Assembly (NCBI GenBank): GCA_003221005.1
Contig: QHTZ01000085.1
Location: forward strand, 1 to 47,628
Source: Gemmatimonadota bacterium
Lineage (GTDB): Bacteria > Gemmatimonadota > Gemmatimonadetes > Gemmatimonadales > GWC2-71-9
Direction of reading: 5' to 3'
DNA: 47,628 nt
Under the pieces are notes generated by a model that ran no database searches, was not told the DNA's origin, and saw only the letters and a list, made by a program, of their open reading frames with translations. Position 1 is the stretch's first letter; each line of letters begins with the position of its first letter. The translations under genes were made by a program, and so were the position numbers. This document shows, one piece after another, positions 14,453-23,071 of this stretch.

Positions 14453-16612
14453 CTACGGCGTGACGCCGATGCCGAACGGCGTGTGCACCGGGCACACCTG
14501 CGTGGGCTCCGTGCCCGGGTAGAACCAGTCCCAATGGCGGACCTCGAGCGGGCAGTACGGCGACGCCACGTACCCATTTGTCTGGTCCACCTCACGGGTG
14601 ACGAGCGAGTCCGGACGGACCCAGTCCGCCGGTGCCGGGCGCCGGTCGTACACGTCGCGCATGAACGCCGTCCAGGCTGGCGCCGTAATGCGGCCGCCCC
14701 CCGCGTTATGCTCGAGGATGCGTTGCTGGAGGTCGTAGCCGATCCACACCCCGGCCACAAGCTCCGGTGTGTATCCGATGAACCACGCGTCGGTGTAGTC
14801 GTCCGTCGTCCCCGTCTTCCCGGCGGCGGGAAGCGTGAATCCCGCCTTCCACACCGCGCTGTACGCCGTCCCGCGGTGGATCACGTCCTTCATCATGTCC
14901 ACGAGCAGCCACGTGTGCGCCGGATCCATCACGTCCTCACGCCGCACCGGCGGCTGCCACAGGATGTTCCCATGGCTGTCTTCCACGCGGAGGATCCCCA
15001 GCGGGTAGGCGCGCGCGCCCAGCGTGGCGAACGCCGTGTACGCGGAAATCATCTCGAGCGGGATGACGCCGTTCGCGCCGATATGGATCGACGGATAGGG
15101 CCGCAGCGGTGTGGTGATCCCGTAGCGGCGCGCTTCCCCGATCACGGTCTGCTCGCCCAGCTGCATGCCCAGCTTGATCGTGGCGAGGTTGCGCGACAGG
15201 TAGAGCGCTTGCCGCATCGGGATGTGTCCCAGCGTCGTGTCGTCGTCGTCCTTCGGTTGCCAGAGCGTGCTGTCGAGCTGGATCACCGGCGGATTGAGGG
15301 GCGAGTCGTCCAAGATCTCGGTGACCGGGTGGCCGGCGCGCACCGCAGCGGAATACACGAACGGCTTGAAGGTCGAGCCCGGCTGGCGGACTGCCTGCGT
15401 CGCACGGTTGAACTTGGAGTCGTCGAAGTCCCGGCCGCCGACCATGACGCGGATGTAGCCAGTGTTCGCCTCCAACGCGACGATGGCGCCCTGCAGGTAC
15501 GGCGAGTACGGGCCGTGGTCCTCGCCGGAGGCCTTGGCGGACTCGATGTAGTCGTGATAGCTCACGCGGCCCGGCGGCTTCCCGTTCGAGTACACGCCGG
15601 CCTCGATCGCGTCGAGCTGCGCCTGGAGCGATCGCTCCGCAGCCTCCTGCATGTCGAGGTCGAGCGTGCTGTAAATGCGCAGACCGCCCTCGTACAGATC
15701 GCGGCCGAAGCGGGCGTCGAGCTGCTGGCGCAGCCACTCCACGAAGTAGGGCGCGACGTCCCCGTAATTCGTGCGCTTGGTCGTGAGGACCAGCGGGTAG
15801 GCCTTCCACAATTCCGCCTCTTCGGGGGTGATGTACCCCTGGTCGCGCATCAAGCTGAGCACGGCGTTGCGCCGCCGCACGGCGCGGTCCGGGTGGGTGC
15901 GGGGGTTGTAGAAGGCGGGCGCCTTCGGGAGCGCCGCCAGGGTCGCGGCCTCCGCGACGTTCAGTTGGCGCGCTGACTTCCCGAAGTACACCTGCGCCGC
16001 GGCCTCGACCCCGTGCGCTCCGGCGCCGAGATCGATCTGGTTCAAGTACAGCTGCAGAATCGAGTCCTTGGGGAAGCTGTGCTCGATCTCCATCGCCACG
16101 CGGGCTTCCTTCAGCTTGCGCGTGAGCTTCTTCTCCCGCGAGATCTCCTCCGGAAAGATGTTCCGCGCGAGCTGCATGGTGATCGTGGAGAAGCCCTGCG
16201 CCCAACTGAGGGAGAGCACGTCCGCCTTGATCGCACCGAGGATGCGCACGTAGTCGATGCCGTGGTGCGAGTAGAACCGCTTGTCCTCGGTGCCGATGAA
16301 CGCCTGCCGCACGGACGCGGGGATCTCGGAGAGCGCCAGCACGGTGCGCCGCTCGAGGCCGAGCTCCGTTATCAGGCGGCCGTCGGCGGCGTAGACCTTC
16401 GAGGTCTGCTGCGGCCCCGGTCCGCTGACCAGACGCGAGATGGAGGGGCAGCGCTCCGCCGCGCATACACGGGTCCATGAGCCGTAGCCGACGCCGACGA
16501 CGTAGGCGAACGCCAGCGCCGCGGCGCCGAGCAACCGGGCCCGGGTCTTGGGGTCGTGCCACCACGCCTGCGGAGAGAAACGCGGCGCGAGCGGCGCCGG
16601 GATGGAAGCCAT
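14453..16612 (-). CDS. Bifunctional penicillin-binding protein 1A
   Basis: Polymerises and cross-links peptidoglycan at the inner membrane. 719 residues: short cytosolic start, one membrane helix (27-44), GT51 transglycosylase domain with catalytic Glu109 in GTEDKRFYSHHG and the blocks GFSTITMQLARN and LNQIDLGAGAHGVEAAA, then the transpeptidase with S413-T-F-K416, S473-R-N and K599-T-G-T. All catalytic motifs are intact. Cysteines at 50 and 55 just after the helix could form a disulfide. It heads the operon with the amidohydrolase (3-base gap). A TAGGTT -10-like box ends 8 bases before the ATG. Confidence 0.95.
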   Translation of the reverse strand: MASIPAPLAPRFSPQAWWHDPKTRARLLGAAALAFAYVVGVGYGSWTRVCAAERCPSISRLVSGPGPQQTSKVYAADGRLITELGLERRTVLALSEIPASVRQAFIGTEDKRFYSHHGIDYVRILGAIKADVLSLSWAQGFSTITMQLARNIFPEEISREKKLTRKLKEARVAMEIEHSFPKDSILQLYLNQIDLGAGAHGVEAAAQVYFGKSARQLNVAEAATLAALPKAPAFYNPRTHPDRAVRRRNAVLSLMRDQGYITPEEAELWKAYPLVLTTKRTNYGDVAPYFVEWLRQQLDARFGRDLYEGGLRIYSTLDLDMQEAAERSLQAQLDAIEAGVYSNGKPPGRVSYHDYIESAKASGEDHGPYSPYLQGAIVALEANTGYIRVMVGGRDFDDSKFNRATQAVRQPGSTFKPFVYSAAVRAGHPVTEILDDSPLNPPVIQLDSTLWQPKDDDDTTLGHIPMRQALYLSRNLATIKLGMQLGEQTVIGEARRYGITTPLRPYPSIHIGANGVIPLEMISAYTAFATLGARAYPLGILRVEDSHGNILWQPPVRREDVMDPAHTWLLVDMMKDVIHRGTAYSAVWKAGFTLPAAGKTGTTDDYTDAWFIGYTPELVAGVWIGYDLQQRILEHNAGGGRITAPAWTAFMRDVYDRRPAPADWVRPDSLVTREVDQTNGYVASPYCPLEVRHWDWFYPGTEPTQVCPVHTPFGIGVTP

Positions 16613-16620
16613 CGGCTTAC

Positions 16621-16626
16621 AACCTA
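16621..16626 (-). promoter_or_regulatory. -10-like box of the PBP1A gene, possibly leaderless
   Basis: TAGGTT on the minus strand ends 8 bases before the PBP1A ATG (16612). A matching -35 is weak (TGGCAA at 17 bp). It shares the 68-bp divergent region with the tyrS promoter. Confidence 0.35.
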
Positions 16627-16643
16627 GTCGAGGCGGGGCCCGC

Positions 16644-16672
16644 TTGCCAGCAGTTCGGGGGCCTCGTACGAT
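16644..16672 (+). promoter_or_regulatory. tyrS promoter, possibly leaderless
   Basis: TTGCCA (16644-16649, 5 of 6), a 17-bp spacer and TACGAT (16667-16672, 4 of 6). The -10 ends 8 bases before the tyrS ATG at 16681, so transcription would start at or next to the start codon; no Shine-Dalgarno is visible. Confidence 0.5.
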
Positions 16673-16680
16673 TCCGCGCC

Positions 16681-17949
16681 ATGCCGGACGTGTTCACCGA
16701 ACTCGAGTGGCGCGGCTTCGTCCAGCAGGCGACGCCGGAGCTGCGCGCGCATCTCGCGAGCGGCCGCCGGACGGTGTACTGCGGCTTCGATCCGACGGCA
16801 CCCTCGCTGCAGCTCGGCAACCTGATGCCGCTGATGCTGCTGCGGCATCTCCAACTGGCCGGCCACCGGCCGATCGTGTTGATGGGCGGCGGCACTGGGC
16901 TCATCGGCGACCCGAGCGGCAAGCGCGACGAACGGCCGCTCCTCTCGAAAGAGCAGATCCGCGAGAACCTCCACCGCCAGCGCGACCAGATGGGCCGGCT
17001 GCTCGACTTCGACGCGAAGGAGGTCAGGCCCCTCGTGCTCGACAACGCCGACTGGCTCGTGCCGCAGCGGTTGGTGGATTTTCTGCGCGACGTCGGCAAG
17101 CACTTCACCGTGAATCTCATGCTCCAGAAGGAGTCCGTGCAGGGGCGGCTGGACGCGGGGATTTCCTACACCGAGTTCAGCTACATGTTGCTTCAGGCAT
17201 ACGACTTCCTGCATCTGTTCCGCAAGGAGCGCTGCACGGTGCAGGTGGGCGGCAGCGATCAATGGGGCAACATCACGGCCGGCATCGACCTGATCCGGCG
17301 TGTGGAGGGCGGCGAGGCGCACGGCCTAGTCGCGCCACTCGTCACGACGGCATCGGGTGCGAAGTTCGGCAAGAGCGAGGCCGGTGCGCTGTGGCTCGAC
17401 CCTGAGATGACGTCGCCGTACAAGTTCTACCAGTATTGGATCAACGTCGACGACCGTGATCTCGAAGGCTACCTGAAGCTGTTCACGTTCATGCCTAAGG
17501 ACGGGCCCCAGGGAATCGCAAGCCTCCTAAAGAACCATGCGAAGGACCCCGGTCGCCGCGAAGCGCAATCCGTTTTGGCTCGAGACATCACGACTCTGGT
17601 TCACGGCAAGGACGCGGCACACAACGCCACTAGCGTCAGCGCCATCCTCTTCGGCGAGTTCGACCCCCGCGCCGTGAAGGAAGGCGTGTATGACGCCATG
17701 GCGCGGGAGATTCCCACGGCGACGGTGTCGGGCAACGCCATTCCGCTCGTGGATGCTCTGGTGCAGGCAGGATTGGTCAAGTCGAAGAGCGAGGCCCGCC
17801 GACAGATCGAGCAGGGCGGGATCTACGTGAACCAGCAGCGGGAGGACCGCGTCGACCGCGAGCTCGAGTCCCGTGACTGGCTCGCGGGCCGGAACATGCT
17901 GCTGCGCAAGGGCAAGAAGGACTACGCGCTGCTGCGCCTCGGCAGCTAA
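16681..17949 (+). CDS. tyrS: Tyrosyl-tRNA synthetase
   Basis: Charges tRNA-Tyr. 422 residues, the normal bacterial length. Rossmann catalytic domain with the HIGH-region equivalent PTAPSLQLGNL (39-48, here Asn replaces the second His), GGGTGLIGDPSGK, the tyrosine-binding VGGSDQWGNI and the KMSKS-equivalent KFGKS (228-232). A C-terminal S4 RNA-binding domain follows (about 355-420). The ATG at 16681 is chosen from homology and the promoter position. KFGKS and the motif spacing suggest the TyrRS-Z-like type. A membrane-protein gene follows with a strong ribosome site. Confidence 0.95.
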   Translation: MPDVFTELEWRGFVQQATPELRAHLASGRRTVYCGFDPTAPSLQLGNLMPLMLLRHLQLAGHRPIVLMGGGTGLIGDPSGKRDERPLLSKEQIRENLHRQRDQMGRLLDFDAKEVRPLVLDNADWLVPQRLVDFLRDVGKHFTVNLMLQKESVQGRLDAGISYTEFSYMLLQAYDFLHLFRKERCTVQVGGSDQWGNITAGIDLIRRVEGGEAHGLVAPLVTTASGAKFGKSEAGALWLDPEMTSPYKFYQYWINVDDRDLEGYLKLFTFMPKDGPQGIASLLKNHAKDPGRREAQSVLARDITTLVHGKDAAHNATSVSAILFGEFDPRAVKEGVYDAMAREIPTATVSGNAIPLVDALVQAGLVKSKSEARRQIEQGGIYVNQQREDRVDRELESRDWLAGRNMLLRKGKKDYALLRLGS

Positions 17950-17959
17950 GGAGGTTCGC

Positions 17960-18640
17960 ATGTTCATCGGCCACTACGCCCTCGGCTTCGCCGCCAAGCG
18001 CGTCGCGCCCGGGACATCGCTCGGCACCCTGTTCGTCGCGCCCACGCTCGCGGACCTCCTCTGGCCCGTCTTCTTGTTGCTGGGGTGGGAACGGGTGACC
18101 CTCACGCCGGCGACCGACCCGTTCCTGAACCTCACGTTCGACTCGTACCCCATCTCGCACAGCCTGCTCACCCTGATCGCGTGGGGCGTCCTGTTCGCGC
18201 TGCTCTACTTCATGCGGACCCGCTACCGCGCGGGCGCGATCGCGATCGCCCTGCTCGTGGTGAGCCACTGGGTGTTGGACTACATCACTCACCGCCCGGA
18301 CATGCCGCTCGCTCCCGGCGGGCCCAAGGTCGGCCTGGGACTGTGGAACTCAGTGGCGGGAACTGTCGCCGTCGAGGCGGTGATGTTCGTCGCCGGCATC
18401 GCGGTGTACGCGGCGGGCACGCGGGCTCGGGACCGGGTCGGGCGGTACGGCCTGTTGGGTCTCGTGGCCGTCCTGGCGCTGTCCTACGTGGGTTCGCTGT
18501 TCAGCCCGCCACCTCCGAGCGTGCCGGCGCTCGCCATCGGCGGGATCGTCTTCGGATGGTTGTTCGTGGTGTGGGCGTGGTGGGTGGATGGGCATCGGGA
18601 TGCGACGTTGCCGGTCACGCTTCACCCTCACTCTACCTGA
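17960..18640 (+). CDS. Membrane protein resembling YdjM/DUF457 metal-dependent hydrolases
   Basis: 226 residues with about five to six membrane helices. It begins MFIGHYALGF and later has PTLADLLWP, ISHSLLT and SHWVLDYITHRPDMPL. Conserved His/Asp motifs in the membrane resemble the YdjM/YbcI (DUF457) group, annotated as inner-membrane metal-dependent hydrolases without a proven reaction. The start has an excellent AAGGAGG site 6 bases before the ATG, immediately after the tyrS stop. The last 13 bases overlap the convergent aminotransferase. Confidence 0.75.
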   Translation: MFIGHYALGFAAKRVAPGTSLGTLFVAPTLADLLWPVFLLLGWERVTLTPATDPFLNLTFDSYPISHSLLTLIAWGVLFALLYFMRTRYRAGAIAIALLVVSHWVLDYITHRPDMPLAPGGPKVGLGLWNSVAGTVAVEAVMFVAGIAVYAAGTRARDRVGRYGLLGLVAVLALSYVGSLFSPPPPSVPALAIGGIVFGWLFVVWAWWVDGHRDATLPVTLHPHST

Positions 18641-19815
18641 TCCAGCACGTCCAGCACCCGCTCAATCTCCTCGACCGTGTTGTAGCAGTGTGGCGCCAGG
18701 CGGATCGCGCCCTCGCGCAGGGAGCAAATGATGTGGGCGCGTTTGATCGCATGGAACGCCTCGACGGCGCGCTCGGGGGCGATGCACACGATGGCCGAGC
18801 GGTGCGCCTCTTCGCGCGCCGAGACGACCCGCACGCCGTTCGAGTCCGCCCACTGCCACACCGCCTCGTGCAGCGCGCGCGTGTGCTCGCTGATGTCGCG
18901 CACGCCGAGCTCGCACAGCATCCCCACGGACGCGGTCATGCCGTAGAAGTCCTGGTAAGGGAGCGTCACCATTTCGAAGCGGCGGGCATCGGAGCGGAAG
19001 GTGGGGTTGTACTCGGTGAGGCGGGAGAAGTCGTCGGTGCCCTCGAACGCCATCCATCCCGCCGCGGCGGGCTCCAGCACCCGCACGAGCTCCCGCCGCA
19101 CGTACATGAATCCCGAGCCCCAGGGCGAGAGCAGCCACTTCTGCCCGCCGCACGCGAGGATGTCCACCGGTGTCTCGCGCACGTCGAGCACGGAATTCCC
19201 CACGCCTTGGATGCCGTCCACCACGAGGAAGGTGCCGTTGGCGCGGCACGCGGCGCCGAGGCGCGCGAGGTCGGCGCGGTAGCCGTTGGAGAACTGGACG
19301 AACGAGACCGCTAGCACGCGGACGCGCGGGTCCTCGAGGCGCTCGATCAGGTAGTCCTCGTCAGGCCAGCCTTCCGCCGCGCAGGGGGCGAGCTCCACGT
19401 CGATCCCCTGCTTCTTGAGGAGCAGCCACGGATACACGTTGGCCGGAAACTCGCGGTCCGAGACGAGCACCACGTCGCCGCGCTGGAGCGGCAGCGCCCG
19501 CGCCGCCACGTTGAGCCCGAAGCTCGTATTGGTGGTGAGGGCGATCTCGCCGGTCTCGGCGTTGATGAGGCGCGCGACCGCCTCGCGCGCTGCCTGTAAT
19601 CCGCCCAGCAATTCGCGGTCCGGGAGCAGGTGGGGGGCCGTGCGCTTCGCGGTGAATTCGTCCAGGGCGCGACGCGTCCGCTCCGGGATCGGCCCGATGG
19701 AGGCGTTGTTCAGGTAGACCGTGTCCGCGGTCCAGGGGAACTCCGTGGCGCGGAGGGCGCGGAAGCTGTCGCGCAGGGCGCGGAGTCGTGTCGGGTGGTA
19801 GGCGATATCGGTCAC
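18628..19815 (-). CDS. Class V PLP-dependent aminotransferase (cysteine desulfurase/epimerase-like)
   Basis: 395 residues of fold-type I, class V. N-terminal block VYLNNASIGPIP, the cofactor-binding TTNTSFGLNVAARAL, VVDGIQGVG and the Schiff-base Lys226 in CGGQKWLLSPWGSGF. The C-terminal block RLAPHCYNTVEEIE is the R-x-x-PHxYNT typical of the isopenicillin N epimerase/EgtE-like branch rather than IscS. It may act as a C-S lyase, desulfurase or aminotransferase; the substrate is not evident. It has no operon partner: a hydrolase-like gene converges and the patatin gene diverges. Confidence 0.85.
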   Translation of the reverse strand: MTDIAYHPTRLRALRDSFRALRATEFPWTADTVYLNNASIGPIPERTRRALDEFTAKRTAPHLLPDRELLGGLQAAREAVARLINAETGEIALTTNTSFGLNVAARALPLQRGDVVLVSDREFPANVYPWLLLKKQGIDVELAPCAAEGWPDEDYLIERLEDPRVRVLAVSFVQFSNGYRADLARLGAACRANGTFLVVDGIQGVGNSVLDVRETPVDILACGGQKWLLSPWGSGFMYVRRELVRVLEPAAAGWMAFEGTDDFSRLTEYNPTFRSDARRFEMVTLPYQDFYGMTASVGMLCELGVRDISEHTRALHEAVWQWADSNGVRVVSAREEAHRSAIVCIAPERAVEAFHAIKRAHIICSLREGAIRLAPHCYNTVEEIERVLDVLDQVE

Positions 19816-19886
19816 GAGTGGCGCAGGTCAGGGGGCCACGACTACGTTACTCGGAGGCTCACCCTGCGGGCAAGCGGCACAACCAC

Positions 19887-20972
19887 GTGAACACGGATAC
19901 ACGCTTCAGTCTGGTGCTCGGCGGAGGCGGCATGAAGGGCCTCGCGCATATCGGCGTGCTGCAGGCCTTCACCGAGCGCGGGCTCGTGCCCGCGTGTATC
20001 ATCGGGTCGAGTGTGGGCGCGCTCGTGGGCGCGGCGTGGTCGGCGGGGCACAGCCCGGAGGCCTTGCACGAGATCGCCGTCAACCTGCGCCGCCGGGACA
20101 TCTTCGTCGTGGCGCACGCCGACATGGCGTTCAAGCGGATGCGCTCCCCCGCCCTATTCCGCCGCGAGCCGCTCGACGAGCTGCTCGACCGGCTGGTGGG
20201 CGACCTCACCTTCGAGCAGCTCCAGCGCCCGCTGATCGTCAACACGGTCGACATCAACTCCGGTATGCAGGTGTTCTGGGGGGCTGAGGGCCTGGAGGAC
20301 GTCCGCGTCGCCGATGCCGTGTTCGCCTCGTGCGCGATGCCGGGGTATCTGCCGCCGCGGGAGATCCGCGGCCGCTACTACGTGGACGGCGCTACCGTGG
20401 ACAACCTCCCGGCGGCCACCGCACGGAACCTCGGGGTCGACCTCGTCGTGACAGTGGACGTGTCGGCGTCGAGCGCCTTCCGGGAGGACACCCAGGAGGA
20501 AGGGTTCGCAGCGGTGTTCTCCCGCGCCACCGAGATCGCCATGCAGAGCGCGCTCGAGCTGCGCATGGAGCGCTGGACCACGCCGCCGATCTACTTCATG
20601 CATCCGCGGGTGGAGCACATTTCCGCGTTCTCGTTCGACCACCTGCGCGAGCTCGTGGAGGAGGGGTACCGCGAGGCCGCAGCGGCGCTCGATCACCCCG
20701 CAGACTGGCCCCAGCGCGGCGACGAGGGCGTCTACCCGAAGCGGCGCGTGACTGTCCGCGTGCAGCGCGAGCGGTGCATCGGCTGCGGCGCCTGCCTGGT
20801 GCACGCGCCCCCGGGGATGTTCGTGCTCGACGCGCAGGGGAAGGCGGTCGTGACGACGCCCGACCAGGTGTGGTCGCCCACCGACGGCGGCTTCATCCGC
20901 CACTGCCCGACGTACGCCATCAGCGCCCGGCCGGCCCCGCTCACCCAGGCCGCGGGCGCGGCGGGAAGCTAG
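19887..20972 (+). CDS. Patatin-like phospholipase fused to a ferredoxin domain
   Basis: 361 residues from GTG 19887. Patatin domain: oxyanion loop GGGGMKG (12-18), nucleophile elbow GSSVG with Ser42, dyad Asp167 in YYVDGA, so the acyl-hydrolase site is complete. Residues about 286-345 form a small ferredoxin-like unit with CIGCGAC (Cys297, 300, 303) and a distal HCP (Cys340), enough for one [4Fe-4S] cluster. The usual reaction is release of fatty acids from phospholipids. The fused cluster suggests redox control or electron transfer coupled to lipid turnover, which is inference. It converges on a GT4 gene with a 4-base overlap. Confidence 0.88.
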   Translation: MNTDTRFSLVLGGGGMKGLAHIGVLQAFTERGLVPACIIGSSVGALVGAAWSAGHSPEALHEIAVNLRRRDIFVVAHADMAFKRMRSPALFRREPLDELLDRLVGDLTFEQLQRPLIVNTVDINSGMQVFWGAEGLEDVRVADAVFASCAMPGYLPPREIRGRYYVDGATVDNLPAATARNLGVDLVVTVDVSASSAFREDTQEEGFAAVFSRATEIAMQSALELRMERWTTPPIYFMHPRVEHISAFSFDHLRELVEEGYREAAAALDHPADWPQRGDEGVYPKRRVTVRVQRERCIGCGACLVHAPPGMFVLDAQGKAVVTTPDQVWSPTDGGFIRHCPTYAISARPAPLTQAAGAAGS

Positions 20973-22144
20973 GCGAGCTCCGCTTCGATTGCCCGCAGGT
21001 CGCGGACGACGCGATCCCAGTTGTAGTGCCGCTCGACCGCGTCCCGCCCGGCGGCGCCGATGCGCCGGGCGAGCGCGGGATCGCCCAGCAGGCGGCACAC
21101 GGCTTCCGACACCGCCGCCGAGTCCTCGGGCGGCACGAGAAATCCCGTCTCCCCGTCCCGCACCGCGTCCGGCACGCCCCCCGAGTTGCCCGCCACCACC
21201 GGTAGCCCGCACGCCGACGCTTCGACGAGCGAGATCCCGAAGCCCTCCACGCCGATGCGCTCGGCGCGGCGCGAGGCGCCTACATACACCGACGCCACGT
21301 TGTACAGCGCCGGGAGATCGGCCTCGCGCACTTCCCCGAGGAACTTCACGCGATCGGCGACGCCCGCGCGGTCGGCGAGCCGCTCCAGCCGCTCTCGTTC
21401 CGGGCCGCTCCCCGCCACCGCGTAGCGCACGTCGGGCGCCCGCGCGACGATGGCAGGGAGCGCCGCGATCACCGTATCGACCCCCTTGTGCGACTCGAGC
21501 CGCGCCACGGTGAGCAGCCAGCGCCCACCGCCGTCCGGGAAGGCGAAGCGCTCGCGCAACGCGGTCGCGTCGATGCCGGGCCGGAAGCGGTCCGGGTCGG
21601 TGCCGAGATGCACGATGCGCAGCCGCTGGCCGTGTCCATCGAGACCGAGCCCGCCCAGGACGGTGAGCGCCAAGTCGCGGGTCCAGGTGCTGATCGCGAC
21701 AAGGGCGGCCGCACCGCCCAGGATGGCGCGGCCCGACCGCCGCTTGAATGCCGAGTGGTGATACTTGTGCTGCTCGCTCAAGAGGTCGGCCCCATAGAGG
21801 AAGAGGCAATAGGGGACGCGTGTGCGCTCATACACCCAGCGCGCGGGGTAGCCCGCGGGCTTCACGTTGCCGCAGTACACGAAGCGCGCGCGGTGCTGGC
21901 GGACGAGGGTCGTGGCGCGCCGCGACCAGAGGAGCAACCCCGGGAGCGTCTTGGTGGTGCGGCGCCCGACCGGCAGGCGGTCGACGGCGCCGTTGAACTG
22001 AGCGTCCACCTCGGCAGCGTCGCGATCCTGCGGCGTGGAGACGATCAGCTCTCCCCGCGGGTAGCGGCGCGTCAGCTCGCCGTGCAGGCGTGCGATGCCG
22101 CCGCCCATCGGCGGAAAATCGTGGACCAGCAGCAGCGCCGTCAT
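20969..22144 (-). CDS. GT4 family glycosyltransferase
   Basis: 391 residues with a GT-B fold. N-terminal acceptor domain with the Gly-rich GGGIARLHGEL; C-terminal nucleotide-sugar domain with LTVARLESHKGVDTVIAALP, AGSGPERERLE and the E-x7-E type motif around EGFGISLVEASACGLPVVAG. It probably adds a hexose in polysaccharide or lipid-linked glycan assembly. It is the left edge of the envelope gene region. Promoter and partners are unclear; upstream is the G-rich gap 22145-22302. Confidence 0.9.
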   Translation of the reverse strand: MTALLLVHDFPPMGGGIARLHGELTRRYPRGELIVSTPQDRDAAEVDAQFNGAVDRLPVGRRTTKTLPGLLLWSRRATTLVRQHRARFVYCGNVKPAGYPARWVYERTRVPYCLFLYGADLLSEQHKYHHSAFKRRSGRAILGGAAALVAISTWTRDLALTVLGGLGLDGHGQRLRIVHLGTDPDRFRPGIDATALRERFAFPDGGGRWLLTVARLESHKGVDTVIAALPAIVARAPDVRYAVAGSGPERERLERLADRAGVADRVKFLGEVREADLPALYNVASVYVGASRRAERIGVEGFGISLVEASACGLPVVAGNSGGVPDAVRDGETGFLVPPEDSAAVSEAVCRLLGDPALARRIGAAGRDAVERHYNWDRVVRDLRAIEAELA

Positions 22145-22160
22145 CGGACGCCCCTCGGGA

Positions 22161-22195
22161 ACGGGGGGCCGGGGGCGGGGGCGGAGGCGAGGGCT
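22161..22195. repeat. G-rich hexamer-like tract between divergent glycosyltransferases
   Basis: G runs (6, 5, 5, 2, 3) separated by short spacers, about 17 bases upstream of the minus-strand GT4 start. It is similar to the tracts at 11421, 33047 and 35217 and may form a G-quadruplex in the promoter region. Confidence 0.75.
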
Positions 22196-22225
22196 CGCAA
22201 CACTCTAACGGTACAGGGCACGCTG

Positions 22226-22231
22226 TATAAT
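22226..22231 (+). promoter_or_regulatory. Consensus -10 box upstream of the GT2 gene
   Basis: A perfect TATAAT in an otherwise GC-rich gap, 71 bases before the GT2 ATG. No good -35 lies at 16-18 bp (CTCTAA). Its rarity in such DNA makes a promoter plausible, but this is a single-box call. Confidence 0.4.
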
Positions 22232-22302
22232 CAGGGGACACCGCGACACCTTTGGCAAGGCGTCCGCCCCTTGAACCGCCCGCTCCGCGCATCGAGGCCG
22301 TC

Positions 22303-23064
22303 ATGTCCGACAAGCTGCCCCTCACGGTGGTGATCGCGACCCTGAACGAAGCCTGGCAAATCGCCGACGCGCTGGACGCGCTCCGCTGGGCGGACGAAGT
22401 GATCGTCGCGGACGGCGGCTCGACGGACGACACGGTGGCCATCGCCCGGAAGCGCGGGGTCACCGTCATCGAAATGCCGGGCGGGTCGCTCGCCGGTCAG
22501 CGGAATGCCGCGATCGCGGCCGCGCGGAACGAATGGATCCTCGCGCTCGACGCCGACGAGCGGGTCACCGAGGCGCTGCGGCGCGAGCTCGCGCAGGTGC
22601 TCGCGGCGCCCGCTCACCCGGCATACCGCATCCGCTTCGAGAACGTGTACCTGGGACGAGAGCGGCGACGCGGCCGCTGGGGCCGCGACTGGCACGTGCG
22701 CTTGTTCACGCGGAGGCGACGTTTCCTGGAAGCCCGGGTGCACCCGCCCCTCGAGCCCATCCCCGGGTCGGGCACCCTGTCGGCTCCCATCCGGCACGTC
22801 CCCTATCGCGACCTGAGCCATCACCTCGAGAAGATCAGCGCATACGCACGGTTGGGAGCGCAGGATCTGCACGCGCGCGGTCGCCGCGCGAGCCTGTGGG
22901 ACCTCGTCGCGCGACCGTGCTGGCGCTTTCTGCGCGACTACGTGCTGTTGGGGAGCTTCCTCGACGGTCGCTTCGGATTCGTCACGTCGGTGCTCACGGC
23001 GTATTCGGCGTTCCTCAAGTACGTCTATCTCTGGGACCTGAGCGAGCGCCCGGCTGCTGGATGA
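22303..23064 (+). CDS. GT2 family glycosyltransferase (WaaE/KdtX-like)
   Basis: 253 residues with a GT-A fold: N-terminal LTVVIATLNEAWQI, nucleotide-sugar VADGGSTDDT and the metal-binding DAD (Asp83, Asp85 in LALDADERV). The later blocks GRWGRDWHVRLFTRR and HHLEKISAYA are typical of the LPS core beta-glucosyltransferase group (WaaE/KdtX), so an acceptor in lipid A-core is a fair guess. The ATG at 22303 is chosen from homology. The deacetylase gene follows after 7 bases. Confidence 0.88.
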   Translation: MSDKLPLTVVIATLNEAWQIADALDALRWADEVIVADGGSTDDTVAIARKRGVTVIEMPGGSLAGQRNAAIAAARNEWILALDADERVTEALRRELAQVLAAPAHPAYRIRFENVYLGRERRRGRWGRDWHVRLFTRRRRFLEARVHPPLEPIPGSGTLSAPIRHVPYRDLSHHLEKISAYARLGAQDLHARGRRASLWDLVARPCWRFLRDYVLLGSFLDGRFGFVTSVLTAYSAFLKYVYLWDLSERPAAG

Positions 23065-23071
23065 CGCCGGC

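Noticed and set aside
13736..15976. Long open frame (746 codons) on the plus strand
   Set aside because: It is antisense to the PBP1A and amidohydrolase genes, is Arg/His-rich without motifs, and is explained by high GC at third positions.
20154..21809. Minus-strand frame of 551 codons across the patatin and GT4 genes
   Set aside because: Out of frame with the GT4 gene and antisense to patatin; no motif.
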